A stretch of DNA of 64,000 bases from Erysipelotrichaceae bacterium (GCA_017405785.1 JAFQZR010000018.1:62001-126000); one strand, 5' to 3'. Counted from the stretch's first letter, positions 43,464 through 52,545 are shown. Numbers and translations: made by a program. Notes: generated by a model not told the origin, from the sequence alone.

Positions 43464-43835
43464 ATGATTTTAAGTATTGGTATTGATACAGTAACCATCA
43501 GCAATGTTGAGAGATTCTTAGGTCATCCTGACTATGCTGAACAGATTTTTACAAAGAAAGAACAGAAACAGGCTGAAGAATACGGTGATGTTGTTGATGC
43601 ATATGCCAGCGCCTTTGCGGCCAAGCAGGCTGTAAAGAAGGTACTGGACCACTTCATGGATGTTGACGGTCTGGACATGAGAAGGATCGAGATCCTGAAG
43701 AAGAAGGGTATTCCTTATGTAAAACCGGATGCTGAAATTCAGGCTGTTCTTGATGAAAAAGGTGTTAAGAACGTAATGGTCACCATCACATCAGAAGGTG
43801 ACAGTGCTACAGCCTTTGTCATTGCTCAGCAGTAA
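43464..43835 (+). CDS. acpS: AcpS-like phosphopantetheinyl transferase, active site altered
   Basis: 123 residues, AcpS length. The Mg ligand Asp8 in SIGIDTV is kept and IFTKKEQ matches the usual IFTxxE. But the family motif RFAAKEA reads AFAAKQA, so the second Mg ligand Glu is Gln55 and the Arg is Ala. The late SITH/SLTD-type motif reads TITSEG. An active AcpS would transfer phosphopantetheine from CoA to acyl carrier protein. Activity here is doubtful, unless a different metal geometry is used. No alanine racemase or other common acpS partner is adjacent. Confidence 0.75.
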   Translation: MILSIGIDTVTISNVERFLGHPDYAEQIFTKKEQKQAEEYGDVVDAYASAFAAKQAVKKVLDHFMDVDGLDMRRIEILKKKGIPYVKPDAEIQAVLDEKGVKNVMVTITSEGDSATAFVIAQQ

Positions 43836-43844
43836 GAAAAAGAC

Positions 43845-43866
43845 AAATGCGGATCACTCCGCATTT
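43845..43866. terminator. Bidirectional terminator between acpS-like gene and C-S lyase gene
   Basis: AAATGCGGA / TCCGCATTT perfect 9-bp stem with loop TCAC, between converging genes. Confidence 0.8.
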
Positions 43867-43895
43867 TCTTTATGTTTTAAGTAAAAAGATTTATC

Positions 43896-45098
43896 TCAGA
43901 ATACGTATTTCCGGAGCCTGTCAAAGGCTTCTTTTACTCTGGAAAGAGGTAAGGCCAGGTTCATTCTGATATTATACCGGCCATGGAAGGCTCTGCCGTC
44001 CTGCCAGTAAACACCGTATTGCCAGCCCTTATAGAACAGTTCATCCATGGTGACGTTGTTGTCCTTACAGTACTTTTCACAGTCAATGAATAACATGTAG
44101 GTTCCTTCCGGTTTGACAACGTCAACACCCGGCAGATTGTTTTTGATGAAATCGCAGGCATAGTTGATGTTTTCGGAGAGGACTTCCTTCAGTTCTTCCA
44201 GCCACTGATTGCCTTCAGGTGTATAGGCGCCCATCAAAGCATACATGGACAGTACGTTCTGGGAATTGTAATGTGACAGTGATGATTCTTTGCTTACTCT
44301 GTCTTTGAGCCACTGATTGTAGATGATGTGGTAGCTGCCGATCAGCCCGGCCAGTGAGAAGGTCTTGCTAGGAGCGTACAGGGCAACTGTATGTTCTCTG
44401 GCATATTCGCTTACTGACTGAGTAGGTGTATGGACATTGCCGTTAAGCAGAATGTCTGACCAGATCTCATCGGAAATGACATACATGCCGTACTTCTCAA
44501 ATAATGCCATGGCCTTTGTCAGTTCTTCCTTGGTCCAGACTCTGCCGCTTGGGTTATGAGGGCTGCACATGATGGCCAGTTTTATTTTATTGTCAACGAT
44601 CTTCTTTTCCATGTCCCGGAAATCCATGACCCAGATGCCGTTTTCCTTAACCAGAGGTGAATGGATCAGCTTGTAGCCGTTATTGCCTAAGGCACCGGTA
44701 AAGCCTACATAGGTAGGGGAGTGAACCAGAATGTTGTCTCCTCTTGATAACAGGACATTGCAGGCAGATACCACACCGCCCAATACGCCGTTTTCATAAC
44801 CGATGTTCTCTCTGGCTACATCGACGTTATTGTGCTGTTTCTGCCACTCGATGATGGCCTGGAAATATTCATCTCTTGTTCTGTAATAGCCGAAAGTCGG
44901 ATGCTGGGTTCTGGCTATAATGGCTTCCTGAATTGACGGAACGACCGGGAAGTTCATGTCAGCTACCCACATAGGAATGACATCAAAACCTTCTTCTCTT
45001 TTAACCTTGCCGTAGTTGCCCATGTAATCGGTAGGCATGTCAACGGCGATGGCATCATGACCATATCTTTCCAAAATGCTGGTAAAATCGTATTTCAT
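43896..45098 (-). CDS. MalY/PatB-type PLP-dependent aminotransferase / C-S beta-lyase
   Basis: 400 residues from the ATG with AAGGAG upstream. Fold-type I aminotransferase. PMWVADMNFPVVPSIQEAI is the MalY/PatB opening; CSPHNPSGRVWTKEEL and ISDEIWSDILL hold the pyridine-contact Asp; the PLP lysine lies in APSKTFSLAGL. MalY/PatB proteins cleave cystathionine or cysteine conjugates to pyruvate, ammonia and a thiol. The exact substrate is not decidable. Convergent with the acpS-like gene. Confidence 0.9.
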   Translation of the reverse strand: MKYDFTSILERYGHDAIAVDMPTDYMGNYGKVKREEGFDVIPMWVADMNFPVVPSIQEAIIARTQHPTFGYYRTRDEYFQAIIEWQKQHNNVDVARENIGYENGVLGGVVSACNVLLSRGDNILVHSPTYVGFTGALGNNGYKLIHSPLVKENGIWVMDFRDMEKKIVDNKIKLAIMCSPHNPSGRVWTKEELTKAMALFEKYGMYVISDEIWSDILLNGNVHTPTQSVSEYAREHTVALYAPSKTFSLAGLIGSYHIIYNQWLKDRVSKESSLSHYNSQNVLSMYALMGAYTPEGNQWLEELKEVLSENINYACDFIKNNLPGVDVVKPEGTYMLFIDCEKYCKDNNVTMDELFYKGWQYGVYWQDGRAFHGRYNIRMNLALPLSRVKEAFDRLRKYVF

Positions 45099-45153
45099 AT
45101 GTAAATTCTCCTTTTTAAAATTATAGCGCAATCCCTTGAAGGTGAAAATAAAA

Positions 45154-45177
45154 AAGCCTGCTTTGTGAGACAGGCTT
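45154..45177 (-). terminator. Rho-independent terminator of the 45.2-kb hypothetical gene
   Basis: AAGCCTG / CAGGCTT stem with a 10-nt loop; six T follow on the minus strand. Confidence 0.75.
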
Positions 45178-45182
45178 CTTCA

Positions 45183-45572
45183 TTAATTGTTCCGGTTGAG
45201 CTTGAAGGTTTTGGCCAGCAGCATGACTTCTGTTTCACTCATGCCGTAGAAACCTACGACGTAACCTTCGTTTCTGACATCGTCAACGATTGCCATGTTA
45301 TAGCAGTCGCTCTTGGCGTTGTGGAAGATCGGGCCGATGACTCCCTGAGGAACCGTATATGTTTCATACAGGGAAGAGATGACACCGACAGGGGCATGCA
45401 TGATCGCAAAGCTTCTGTTATTCCACTTGTAGGATACTACGTCGTCACCTACAGACTTGCGGAAGGTTGGCAATACCAGATAGGAAAGTTCGCCGAATGT
45501 ATCGGTGTTCTCCTTGTAAAGATATACACCCAGACCGACAAGCGCACCTAATTTAAATAATCTGTTTCTCAT
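45183..45572 (-). CDS. Hypothetical protein
   Basis: 129 residues with a short hydrophobic N-terminus (LFKLGALVGLGVYLY) that could be an uncleaved membrane anchor, then a soluble domain. No recognised family. GAGGAGG stands 8 nt before the ATG, and a terminator follows the stop, so it is a real single-gene unit. Confidence 0.65.
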   Translation of the reverse strand: MRNRLFKLGALVGLGVYLYKENTDTFGELSYLVLPTFRKSVGDDVVSYKWNNRSFAIMHAPVGVISSLYETYTVPQGVIGPIFHNAKSDCYNMAIVDDVRNEGYVVGFYGMSETEVMLLAKTFKLNRNN

Positions 45573-45647
45573 AATATTACCTCCTCGAAAAGTATTCTAC
45601 CACATATTAAGGGAAGAATGATATTACTTCTGTCGGATATTGTGTGA

Positions 45648-46571
45648 TTACTCGTAACGTCTTAACGTGTCTTCAACAATATCCCAGAACTTAGGAAGAT
45701 CGATGGCCATGCCGATGGTGGCATTCGGTTCCTTCTTCCAGCGGTTATTGATGTCGCAGACGGTTCTGCCGTAGCTTGGACCGTGACTGATGTCGATTTC
45801 AACATATGAATCGATGGTGGTGTAGATCTCCGGAGCTACCAGATAGGTAACGGCTGTAACATCGTGAACCGGACCGGCGCCTAAACCGACAACACTCTGA
45901 GAATTCAGGGTGAAGCGCATGATGTCGCCAAACAGTTTTCCGGCTTTGTTACCAATGCCTTCCATTCTTTCAATGATGTTGATGTCAGCCAGGGCTGTGT
46001 TGGTCAGATCAAGGCCCATCATCACGATTGGAACACCTGAATTGAACACAATATGAGCAGCCTCAGGGTCGGCGAAGATGTTGAATTCAGCAGCCGGTGA
46101 CCAGTTACCCATACCAACAGCACCGCCCATCATGACGATACGCTGGATCTTGGTAACGATCTTAGGATAGAGGCGGATCGCCATGGCGATATTGGTAAGA
46201 GGTCCTACCGGTACGATGGTGATGTCACCGTCAGACTTCATGATGGTTTCAATCAGGAAGTTGACTGCGTGTTTTCTTTCCGGCTTTCTGACTAATGGTT
46301 CAAATACCGGGCCGTCCAGTCCGGTTTTACCGTGGACATCAGCCGGTACGACCTGGTCTCTGACCAGTGGCAGGGACATGCCGCCGTAAACAGGAACGTC
46401 AATGCCGAGATGCTGGCAGACGCTTAAGGTATTTGGAAGAGTTTTGTCCAGTGTCTGATTTCCGGCAACTACCGTTACACCCAGTAAGTCGATTTCAGGA
46501 TGCTTGGCGGCAACCATAAGGGCTATGGCATCATCATGGCCGGTATCACAGTCGAGTATCATTTTTATCAT
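45648..46571 (-). CDS. Inosine-uridine nucleoside N-ribohydrolase
   Basis: Hydrolyses ribonucleosides to base and ribose. 307 residues. The Ca-binding [14 protein letters not shown]-terminal motif is complete, and [13 protein letters not shown] and GPVHDVTAV supply the later Asp/His positions. AAGGAG lies 10 nt before the ATG at 46571; a longer frame adds residues without a ribosome site. Monocistronic. It complements the nucleoside phosphorylase near 4.9 kb. Confidence 0.92.
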   Translation of the reverse strand: MIKMILDCDTGHDDAIALMVAAKHPEIDLLGVTVVAGNQTLDKTLPNTLSVCQHLGIDVPVYGGMSLPLVRDQVVPADVHGKTGLDGPVFEPLVRKPERKHAVNFLIETIMKSDGDITIVPVGPLTNIAMAIRLYPKIVTKIQRIVMMGGAVGMGNWSPAAEFNIFADPEAAHIVFNSGVPIVMMGLDLTNTALADINIIERMEGIGNKAGKLFGDIMRFTLNSQSVVGLGAGPVHDVTAVTYLVAPEIYTTIDSYVEIDISHGPSYGRTVCDINNRWKKEPNATIGMAIDLPKFWDIVEDTLRRYE

Positions 46572-46720
46572 GGTATCAGTTCTCCTTGTCATCTTTATCT
46601 ATAGTATACCGCAGCGCGGAAAGCCATGAAATACACAGTGTGATATAATATTACAGAAGTCTGTTTTTTTGCCAAAAGGCAGGCTGATAATGTATACTAT
46701 CTTTCACGGGGGTTATGTCT

Positions 46721-47494
46721 ATGGAAAACAGAGTTATTGAATTTGAAGGCGTACACAATGTCAGAGATCTGGGAGGATTAAAGACAGCTGACGGAAAAAC
46801 GGTACGTAAAGGGTGTCTTATTCGCAGTGCCAACCTGTCAGAGGCAACGGATAACGACGTCAGAAAACTGCAGGACATGAACCTGCAGAAGGTTATTGAC
46901 TTAAGAACCGTCAGAGAGATTGGCGGAGAAGGAGACAGAATCCCTGAGAGTACGGAATATATAAATAACCATATCTTCCCTGAACGTCAGGAAGGCATTT
47001 CCCACGAGAAGGAAGAAGATAAGGAAATGGACATTTCCAAGATCGATCTCGGTGATACATATGCCTATCTGATGAATGAAGATGTCTGTGTCCATAATTT
47101 CGGAAAAGCAGTAAAGCATATCATGAGTACCGATTTTGACAAGGGACCTGTTCTGTGGCACTGCTCCGAAGGCAAGGACCGCTGCGGTCTGGTAAGTTCC
47201 TTCTTACTGACGATATTGGGTGTTGATGAGGAAACCATCATGGAAGACTATCTGATGACAAACATCGTCAATGAACCTAAGGCCCAGAGCTACTACGACA
47301 TGTTCAAGGAGATGGGCCGCAGTGAAGCAGAATGTGAAGGCATACGCAATGTTCTGCTGGCTAAAAGGTCATATATGGAAAAGGCCAGAAACCGGATCCT
47401 TGAGAAATACGGCAGCATGGAAAACTTCCTTAAGGAAGGGCTGCTGCTGAGTGAAGAAGAAATGAATGAATTCAGAAAAAAGATGCTGGTCTAG
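46721..47494 (+). CDS. Protein-tyrosine/lipid phosphatase (PTP3-like)
   Basis: 257 residues. The N-terminal NVRDLGGLKTADGKTVRKG is the hallmark of the bacterial tyrosine/lipid phosphatase group (Y_phosphatase3), and the P-loop is HCSEGKDRCG with nucleophile Cys148. Substrates in this group include phosphotyrosine and phosphoinositides. GGGGG lies 8 nt before the ATG at 46721; the ATG at 46715 is too close. The final codons overlap nadD, and the stop codons of both genes share a CTAG. Confidence 0.88.
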   Translation: MENRVIEFEGVHNVRDLGGLKTADGKTVRKGCLIRSANLSEATDNDVRKLQDMNLQKVIDLRTVREIGGEGDRIPESTEYINNHIFPERQEGISHEKEEDKEMDISKIDLGDTYAYLMNEDVCVHNFGKAVKHIMSTDFDKGPVLWHCSEGKDRCGLVSSFLLTILGVDEETIMEDYLMTNIVNEPKAQSYYDMFKEMGRSEAECEGIRNVLLAKRSYMEKARNRILEKYGSMENFLKEGLLLSEEEMNEFRKKMLV

Positions 47495-47511
47495 CGATTC
47501 AGCATCTTTTT
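47477..47511. terminator. Bidirectional terminator embedded in two coding 3' ends
   Basis: Perfect 12-bp inverted repeat AAAAAGATGCTG / CAGCATCTTTTT around an 11-nt loop that contains the shared CTAG stop. Each arm codes for Lys-Lys-Met-Leu at the end of one of the two converging proteins. Confidence 0.85.
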
Positions 47512-48054
47512 CATGTAGTTATATACTCTCTTATCAACGTAATCCTTTATCTTGGAATAATCATCGAAGTTGTCTCTGATCATTGAGGAACTGAAGTTGA
47601 TGTTTCTGACATCCATGATCGTGTAATTGGTCTTGCCCATTTCCTGCATCATGGCTTCCAGATCTTCAGAATCAATGTCTTCACGCGGAATGACGATGAA
47701 GTCATACTTCAGCAGTTCTCTGTAGCGTTTCCAGCGGGTAAAGTTAGGGATGTTGTCCCGGCCGATGATCAGTACCAGCTGATCATCAGGGTATTCCTTC
47801 TTCAGTACTCGGAAAAGCTGATATGTATACTGAATGTCATTGTGGGTCTCGTCAATGATGATCTTATCGTTATCAAAGTACTTCAGCATTCTGATGCGGT
47901 CCCGTACCGGCGGCAGATTCTGCTTGTCCCAGTAGTTGCCGGTTGCCACGATCAGTACCTTGTCGAGAAGATCCTTTTTCAAGGCTGTTCTGACAATTTT
48001 GATGTGTCCCTTATGAACAGGGTTGAACGATCCGCAGTAGACGCCGATTCTCAT
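47491..48054 (-). CDS. nadD: Nicotinate-nucleotide adenylyltransferase
   Basis: Makes deamido-NAD from nicotinate mononucleotide and ATP. 187 residues. The nucleotidyltransferase motif GSFNPVHKGH (9-18) and the late SSSMIRDNF (ISSTxIR-like) are present. Last gene of the NAD salvage operon; start overlaps the nadE stop by 4 nt (ATGA). Confidence 0.92.
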   Translation of the reverse strand: MRIGVYCGSFNPVHKGHIKIVRTALKKDLLDKVLIVATGNYWDKQNLPPVRDRIRMLKYFDNDKIIIDETHNDIQYTYQLFRVLKKEYPDDQLVLIIGRDNIPNFTRWKRYRELLKYDFIVIPREDIDSEDLEAMMQEMGKTNYTIMDVRNINFSSSMIRDNFDDYSKIKDYVDKRVYNYMKKMLNR

Positions 48055-49127
48055 CCGAAGAATTCCTCGACTTCATCAAGTGCCAGAGGTTCGCTGTATT
48101 CGCAGTTTTCCTTGATGAACAGGGTGATGTCAGGGTATTCCTGATAGTCAGCTGTATAGTATTTGACTACGGAGATATCGCTGTTAAGCAGCATGATGAT
48201 CTTTTCCAGGGAATACTTCTCAATGAAGGCCTCTCTGGTGTAGGCTCTGCTCCAGTGTTTGCCGTCCTTGTGGAAACGCCAGTCAAAGTCGTTTTCACCT
48301 TCCAGCGGATTCTCCGGTTCCAGGGCAAACAGCCACTGTGGTTCATTGTTTTCCTGCGGATAGGTCGTTTCACTGACCAGTTCAGGATGAGGCATCTTGA
48401 ACTTGTGGAGTGAACCGTTGTGCAGTTTCATGATCTTGTTATAGTCTTCTTCGCTGACACCGGCAACGCCTCTTAGGATCTTGGCGGCATCGGCATACTT
48501 GACACCCATCTTTTCCTCATCGCTCTGACCTGACAGTCCGTCATCAGGAACGCGGTATAATACTTTTGGTGGAACACCGACGACTTCACCGACCTTGATG
48601 ACTTCTTCAACGGTCAGATGAGAGATCAGTTCATAGTCATGGGCACTGTCACCGAACTTGGTGAAGTAGCCTAAGAACAGTTCAGCCAGATTGCTGGTGC
48701 CAGGTACCAGATAGACACCGCCCTTGGTTGCGGATAACAGGGCAGCCATGTAGTAGCAGGTAGCCATTCTTAAACGCGGTTTCAGGTTGATGTCGGCGTT
48801 TTTCTTTTCCTCGGCACTGAACTGTCCCAGCTTGTCGATTTCGGCCACAAAACTGTCAAAGGTTGAGGTCAGATCGATGTTGAGCAGTTCGAAACCGAAC
48901 TTGTCAGCCACTAACTGAGCATCGGAAGCATCCTGGCTCTTGGAGTGGCAAGGCAGGGTAAGACCTACGACGTTTTCAGGTCCTAAAGCTTCACACAGTA
49001 ATCCGGCAACCACACCGGAGTCCTTACCGCCGGAGATGCCTAATACGGCACCTTTCAGGTGGTTCTTTTCATAATAGTCTCTGACGAAACTGACAATATT
49101 GTCTCTTTCTTTTACGGCATCAAACAT
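48051..49127 (-). CDS. nadE: NAD synthetase, ammonia-dependent, with C-terminal extension
   Basis: Amidates deamido-NAD to NAD. 358 residues. P-loop ISGGKDSGVV near residue 33; PGTSNLAELFLGYFTKFGD and DGLSGQSDEEKMGV are the conserved substrate blocks. No glutaminase domain precedes it, so ammonia is the donor. It is about 80-100 residues longer than usual NH3-dependent enzymes because of a C-terminal segment after the normal end (from roughly residue 255), rich in Trp, Asp and Glu. Start overlaps pncB by 8 nt. Confidence 0.92.
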   Translation of the reverse strand: MFDAVKERDNIVSFVRDYYEKNHLKGAVLGISGGKDSGVVAGLLCEALGPENVVGLTLPCHSKSQDASDAQLVADKFGFELLNIDLTSTFDSFVAEIDKLGQFSAEEKKNADINLKPRLRMATCYYMAALLSATKGGVYLVPGTSNLAELFLGYFTKFGDSAHDYELISHLTVEEVIKVGEVVGVPPKVLYRVPDDGLSGQSDEEKMGVKYADAAKILRGVAGVSEEDYNKIMKLHNGSLHKFKMPHPELVSETTYPQENNEPQWLFALEPENPLEGENDFDWRFHKDGKHWSRAYTREAFIEKYSLEKIIMLLNSDISVVKYYTADYQEYPDITLFIKENCEYSEPLALDEVEEFFG

Positions 49128-50340
49128 TTTTCTTTACCTCATATTCTAATCTCCAGTCAATACTTCTCTGAAGATAATCTACATAATCCTGATTCTTGCA
49201 CATGCCCTTGCCCGGGGTATCGGATATCTTGGCTACATCCTGACCGTTGCATCTGGTGACCTTCATGACGATATTGAGAGCTCTTTCCTTAGTATCGTTG
49301 GAAATGTATGTTCCAATACCGAAGGCTACCTTGGCTCTGCCCTTGAAATGTTCATAGATCTTGGCAGCCTTTTCAAAGTTCAGACTGTCGGAGAACAGCA
49401 GGGTCTTGGTGGTCGGGTCAATATGCAGGCTTTCATAATGAGCAATCATCTTTTCACCCCATTCGATCGGATCACCGCTGTCGTGTCTGACACCGGAGAA
49501 CAGTGTGGCATAGGTGAGATCAAAGTCTCTTAAGAAGCAGTCAGTTGTGATGGTATCTGTTAAGGCAGTACCGTTCTGAACACCGTATTCCCTGACCCAG
49601 CTTTCCAGTGAATAATAGTTGGAATAGGAAGGGTTATGACGGTGGTTACCCTGACCGACGCACATGATCCATTCATGAGCCATGGTTCCCACAGGTATTA
49701 AATTGTATTTGCGGGCCAGATAGATGTTGGAAGTACCGACACAGTTGGAACTGCATTTCTGCCAGGTGACTTCTGCCAGCTCCTTAACAGCCAGTTCCTG
49801 AGCTTCAGCGGAAAGTCTTCTTCTTAAGCCGAATTCAGAGAAGTTGCCGATGCTGTATTTGTTTGACAGCAGCCACTGTTTCTTTTCTGCCAGTCTTTCC
49901 TTGAATGATTCAAACAGTTCATCATAGTTGTAAGCCATGCGGAAGTATACTTCATTGACAATGGCCAGGGTTGGGATCTCATACATTGAGGTATTCAGCC
50001 AGGTACCGGTGGCTTCCAGGGTCAGTCCGGTCGGATCATCGGTTGAGAAGTGGAAGTCTTCATAACGCGGTCTCCATAAACGCAGGAAATCAACGTAGCT
50101 ACCCTTGATCCAACTGATGTTATTGAGGTATTCAAGTTCATCTTCGGTGAAAGAGAGCTTGCAGTAAAGCTTTATCTGTCTTTTGATTTCTCTGACCATT
50201 GCCGGAGTGAAAAAGACATCGGTATTGCGGCACTTGAAGGTCCAGGTCGTCTTAAAGTCAGAATACTGATGGTAGATGGCCTGACCCATGGAGATCTTAT
50301 ATAAATCTGTTTCCAGCAGACTGGTGATTATCTGTTCCAT
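49120..50340 (-). CDS. pncB: Nicotinate phosphoribosyltransferase
   Basis: Joins nicotinate with PRPP to give nicotinate mononucleotide. 406 residues. N-terminal LLETDLYKISMGQAIYH is the family opening, GTMAHEWIM holds the conserved His-Glu, and FSGVRHDSGDP is the phosphoribosyl site with the phosphorylated-His region. Third gene of the NAD salvage operon, 9 nt after pncA. Confidence 0.94.
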   Translation of the reverse strand: MEQIITSLLETDLYKISMGQAIYHQYSDFKTTWTFKCRNTDVFFTPAMVREIKRQIKLYCKLSFTEDELEYLNNISWIKGSYVDFLRLWRPRYEDFHFSTDDPTGLTLEATGTWLNTSMYEIPTLAIVNEVYFRMAYNYDELFESFKERLAEKKQWLLSNKYSIGNFSEFGLRRRLSAEAQELAVKELAEVTWQKCSSNCVGTSNIYLARKYNLIPVGTMAHEWIMCVGQGNHRHNPSYSNYYSLESWVREYGVQNGTALTDTITTDCFLRDFDLTYATLFSGVRHDSGDPIEWGEKMIAHYESLHIDPTTKTLLFSDSLNFEKAAKIYEHFKGRAKVAFGIGTYISNDTKERALNIVMKVTRCNGQDVAKISDTPGKGMCKNQDYVDYLQRSIDWRLEYEVKKNV

Positions 50341-50349
50341 ATATCCTCC

Positions 50350-50880
50350 TTAAATGACCTTTACCTGGCACATCTTCATGGTAGCCAGGGCAGCATCGTG
50401 AGTGGCAGGGGTAACACCGGCGCAGCAGCTGGCGATGCAGCGGATCTCGGTTTCCATAAAGGCAGTCTTTAACAGCATTGCATTGGATACCACGCAGATA
50501 TCGGTGCATAAGCCAATCAGGGTTATGCTTTCGATCTCTTCCGGCTTGCAATAGGCTGCGATCCTTCCGGCCAGCTGGTCAGAACCAAAGGTCGGCTTAT
50601 TGATGATCTCATAGTTTTCAATCTTCTTGAGGGCATTGGCGACACGTCTGTTGAGCTGCCAGCCTGAGGTGTTTTCAATGCAGTGAACTACCGGCAGATT
50701 GCGCCCTTCCTGAGTTTCCAGATAGTTGCTCTGATGAGTGTCTCTGGTCAGAAAGACCTTGTCATAGTCTTTCTTCATTTCCTTGACAACGTTACCGACG
50801 ATAGCTACGGCTTCAGGAGTTCCCAGAGCTCCGTCAACGAAGTCTTTCTGCATGTCGATTACTACCAGAATCTTCTTCAT
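50350..50880 (-). CDS. pncA: Nicotinamidase
   Basis: Converts nicotinamide to nicotinate. 176 residues of the isochorismatase-like fold: catalytic Asp9 in VVIDMQKDF, and the nucleophile Cys in LIGLCTDICVVSNA (the second Cys). TRDTHQSNY fills the metal-site region. One base separates it from nrtR; second gene of the operon. Confidence 0.92.
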   Translation of the reverse strand: MKKILVVIDMQKDFVDGALGTPEAVAIVGNVVKEMKKDYDKVFLTRDTHQSNYLETQEGRNLPVVHCIENTSGWQLNRRVANALKKIENYEIINKPTFGSDQLAGRIAAYCKPEEIESITLIGLCTDICVVSNAMLLKTAFMETEIRCIASCCAGVTPATHDAALATMKMCQVKVI

Positions 50881-50881
50881 A

Positions 50882-51631
50882 TCATAAATCTCCTTTCAGA
50901 TATTGTATCAATGGGTTGAAAGAATAGAGTTCGGCATATTTGTTATATGTTTTTACTGTTTTTCCCACAGGGGATACCATCTTTAATATATCACGGCGGA
51001 AGTTGGATGTATCCTTTTTTTCACCGCTGATGATCTCATAGACATTCTGAACCTGTTTCAAAGTGAATTCTTTTGGCAAAAGGCTGAATATCAGGCCGCT
51101 GGAGATGACGTGCAGCTGCAGCTCATCCATGGCCATGTTGATCAGCTTGATGTGATCTGCTCCTATTATTGTGGTCGATTCAGGTTTAATATACGAATCT
51201 TTTTTTATATAGCAGTCACAGGCTGTATCGGTTATTTCATAACATATCTTTTCGTTGATCTCCGTATTTTCCATGGTTATCAGTGATGTACGTCGGTTAC
51301 TGTCTGAGTATTCAGTAGTTTTGGTGATGGAAAACCATTTCAGTGCTTCATCTTCTGTATTGACTGGTGAAGTCAGGGAGAGGTAGGCAGTGGTGATCAG
51401 TCTGTTCTTGTTACCGCGGTCAGCTTTACCAAGGGTGTAGAGCTGACGGAAATAGGTGACTTTACATCCGGACTGCTCCATTATCTGTGAAGCAGCATGG
51501 TCCAGATCTTCATCAGAACTTACTTCTTTTTCAGGAAGAGACCAGCTGCCGTCTTTCTGATGACACAGCAGTATGGCCAGATGATCCTGCTTTATGCCGG
51601 TAACAACAGCTGCAACGGTATTTATGATCAT
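50882..51631 (-). CDS. nrtR: NrtR-type Nudix-related regulator of NAD metabolism
   Basis: 249 residues: a Nudix-fold N-terminal domain and a C-terminal winged helix (FTLKQVQNVYEIISGEK, NFRRDILKM). The Nudix catalytic box is degraded: where GxxxxxExxxxxxxREUxEE is expected it reads SDEDLDHAASQIMEQSG, so it binds but should not hydrolyse. NrtR proteins sense ADP-ribose and repress NAD salvage genes. It is the first gene of nrtR-pncA-pncB-nadE-nadD. GGAGG lies 9 nt before the ATG, and a palindrome covers its promoter. Confidence 0.87.
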   Translation of the reverse strand: MIINTVAAVVTGIKQDHLAILLCHQKDGSWSLPEKEVSSDEDLDHAASQIMEQSGCKVTYFRQLYTLGKADRGNKNRLITTAYLSLTSPVNTEDEALKWFSITKTTEYSDSNRRTSLITMENTEINEKICYEITDTACDCYIKKDSYIKPESTTIIGADHIKLINMAMDELQLHVISSGLIFSLLPKEFTLKQVQNVYEIISGEKKDTSNFRRDILKMVSPVGKTVKTYNKYAELYSFNPLIQYLKGDL

Positions 51632-51654
51632 GCCTTATCACCTCCTTCAATTAT

Positions 51655-51671
51655 ATTATAGTCAATTTGAC
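51655..51671 (-). promoter_or_regulatory. nrtR promoter -10 box with overlapping palindromic operator
   Basis: GTCAA-T-TTGAC (51661-51671) directly abuts TATAAT on the minus strand (51655-51660), so a bound dimer would sit between -35 and -10 of the nrtR operon. A repressor site for NrtR is the simplest reading; the same gap also serves the divergent SDR gene. Confidence 0.65.
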
Positions 51672-51741
51672 AATAAAATAAAGCGAAATCATGTCTTTTT
51701 ATGCAGAAAGTTATATAATACTGATAACAGAGGTTGAAATT

Positions 51742-52506
51742 ATGAAAACTGCGTTGATTACCGGTGCTTCTTCAGGCATTGGCAGGGAATTTGCCCGCCA
51801 GTATGCCGTCAGAGGTTACCGTCTTATTCTGAGTGCCAGAAGAAAAGATGTTCTTGAAGAATTAAGCAGGGAACTGGATACGGAATGTGTCATCATGGCT
51901 GTTGATCTTTCGGATGAAGGTCAGTGTCTGAAGCTTCTTGAAGATCTCAGGGAAGAAAAGATTGATGTTCTGATCAATAATGCGGGCTTTGGCCTGGCAG
52001 GGGATTTCCTGCATAGTGACTTACAGAGAGAACTGTCAATGATCAGGGTCAATGATATTGCTTTACATATACTGTTGAAGGGGATCCTGCAGAAGATGAA
52101 TGAAAAAGGGGAAGGGACCATTGTCAATGTCTGTTCTTCAGCCGGCTTAATACCGGGAGGTCCATATATGGCAACCTATTATGCCAGCAAGTCCTACGCG
52201 GTTTCCTTAACCAGAGCTGTTGTTCAGGAACTGAAGGAAGCCGGAAGTAATGTTTATGTCTGTGCCCTGTGTCCGGGACCTGTCGACACGGATTTCAACC
52301 GCAACGCCGGCGTTACGTTCTCTCTTAAAGGCATTACCCCTCAGCAGTGTGTAAGTGAATGTCTGAAGGAAATGGAAAAGAGAAAGACCATAATCGTTCC
52401 GTCAGCAACAATGAAACTGGCAATGCTGTTCAGCAGGCTGGTTCCTGCATCTGTTCTGGTGAAGATAACCGGACATCAGCAGAAAAAGAAAACCGGTCAG
52501 TCATAG
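51742..52506 (+). CDS. SDR family oxidoreductase
   Basis: 254 residues from the ATG with GAGG upstream. Classical SDR: TGASSGIG (about 7-14), NNAG (about 79-82), SSAG ... YYASKSYAV for Ser-Tyr-Lys, and CPGPVDTDF. The DltE/YqjQ-like group acts on varied ketones and acyl substrates. TATAAT at 51714-51719 may be its -10 box. It is divergent from the NAD operon, which may be chance. Confidence 0.85.
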   Translation: MKTALITGASSGIGREFARQYAVRGYRLILSARRKDVLEELSRELDTECVIMAVDLSDEGQCLKLLEDLREEKIDVLINNAGFGLAGDFLHSDLQRELSMIRVNDIALHILLKGILQKMNEKGEGTIVNVCSSAGLIPGGPYMATYYASKSYAVSLTRAVVQELKEAGSNVYVCALCPGPVDTDFNRNAGVTFSLKGITPQQCVSECLKEMEKRKTIIVPSATMKLAMLFSRLVPASVLVKITGHQQKKKTGQS

Positions 52507-52545
52507 GTATTGAGAAAAACTTAACAAAAAGTTTTCGTTGATTTT

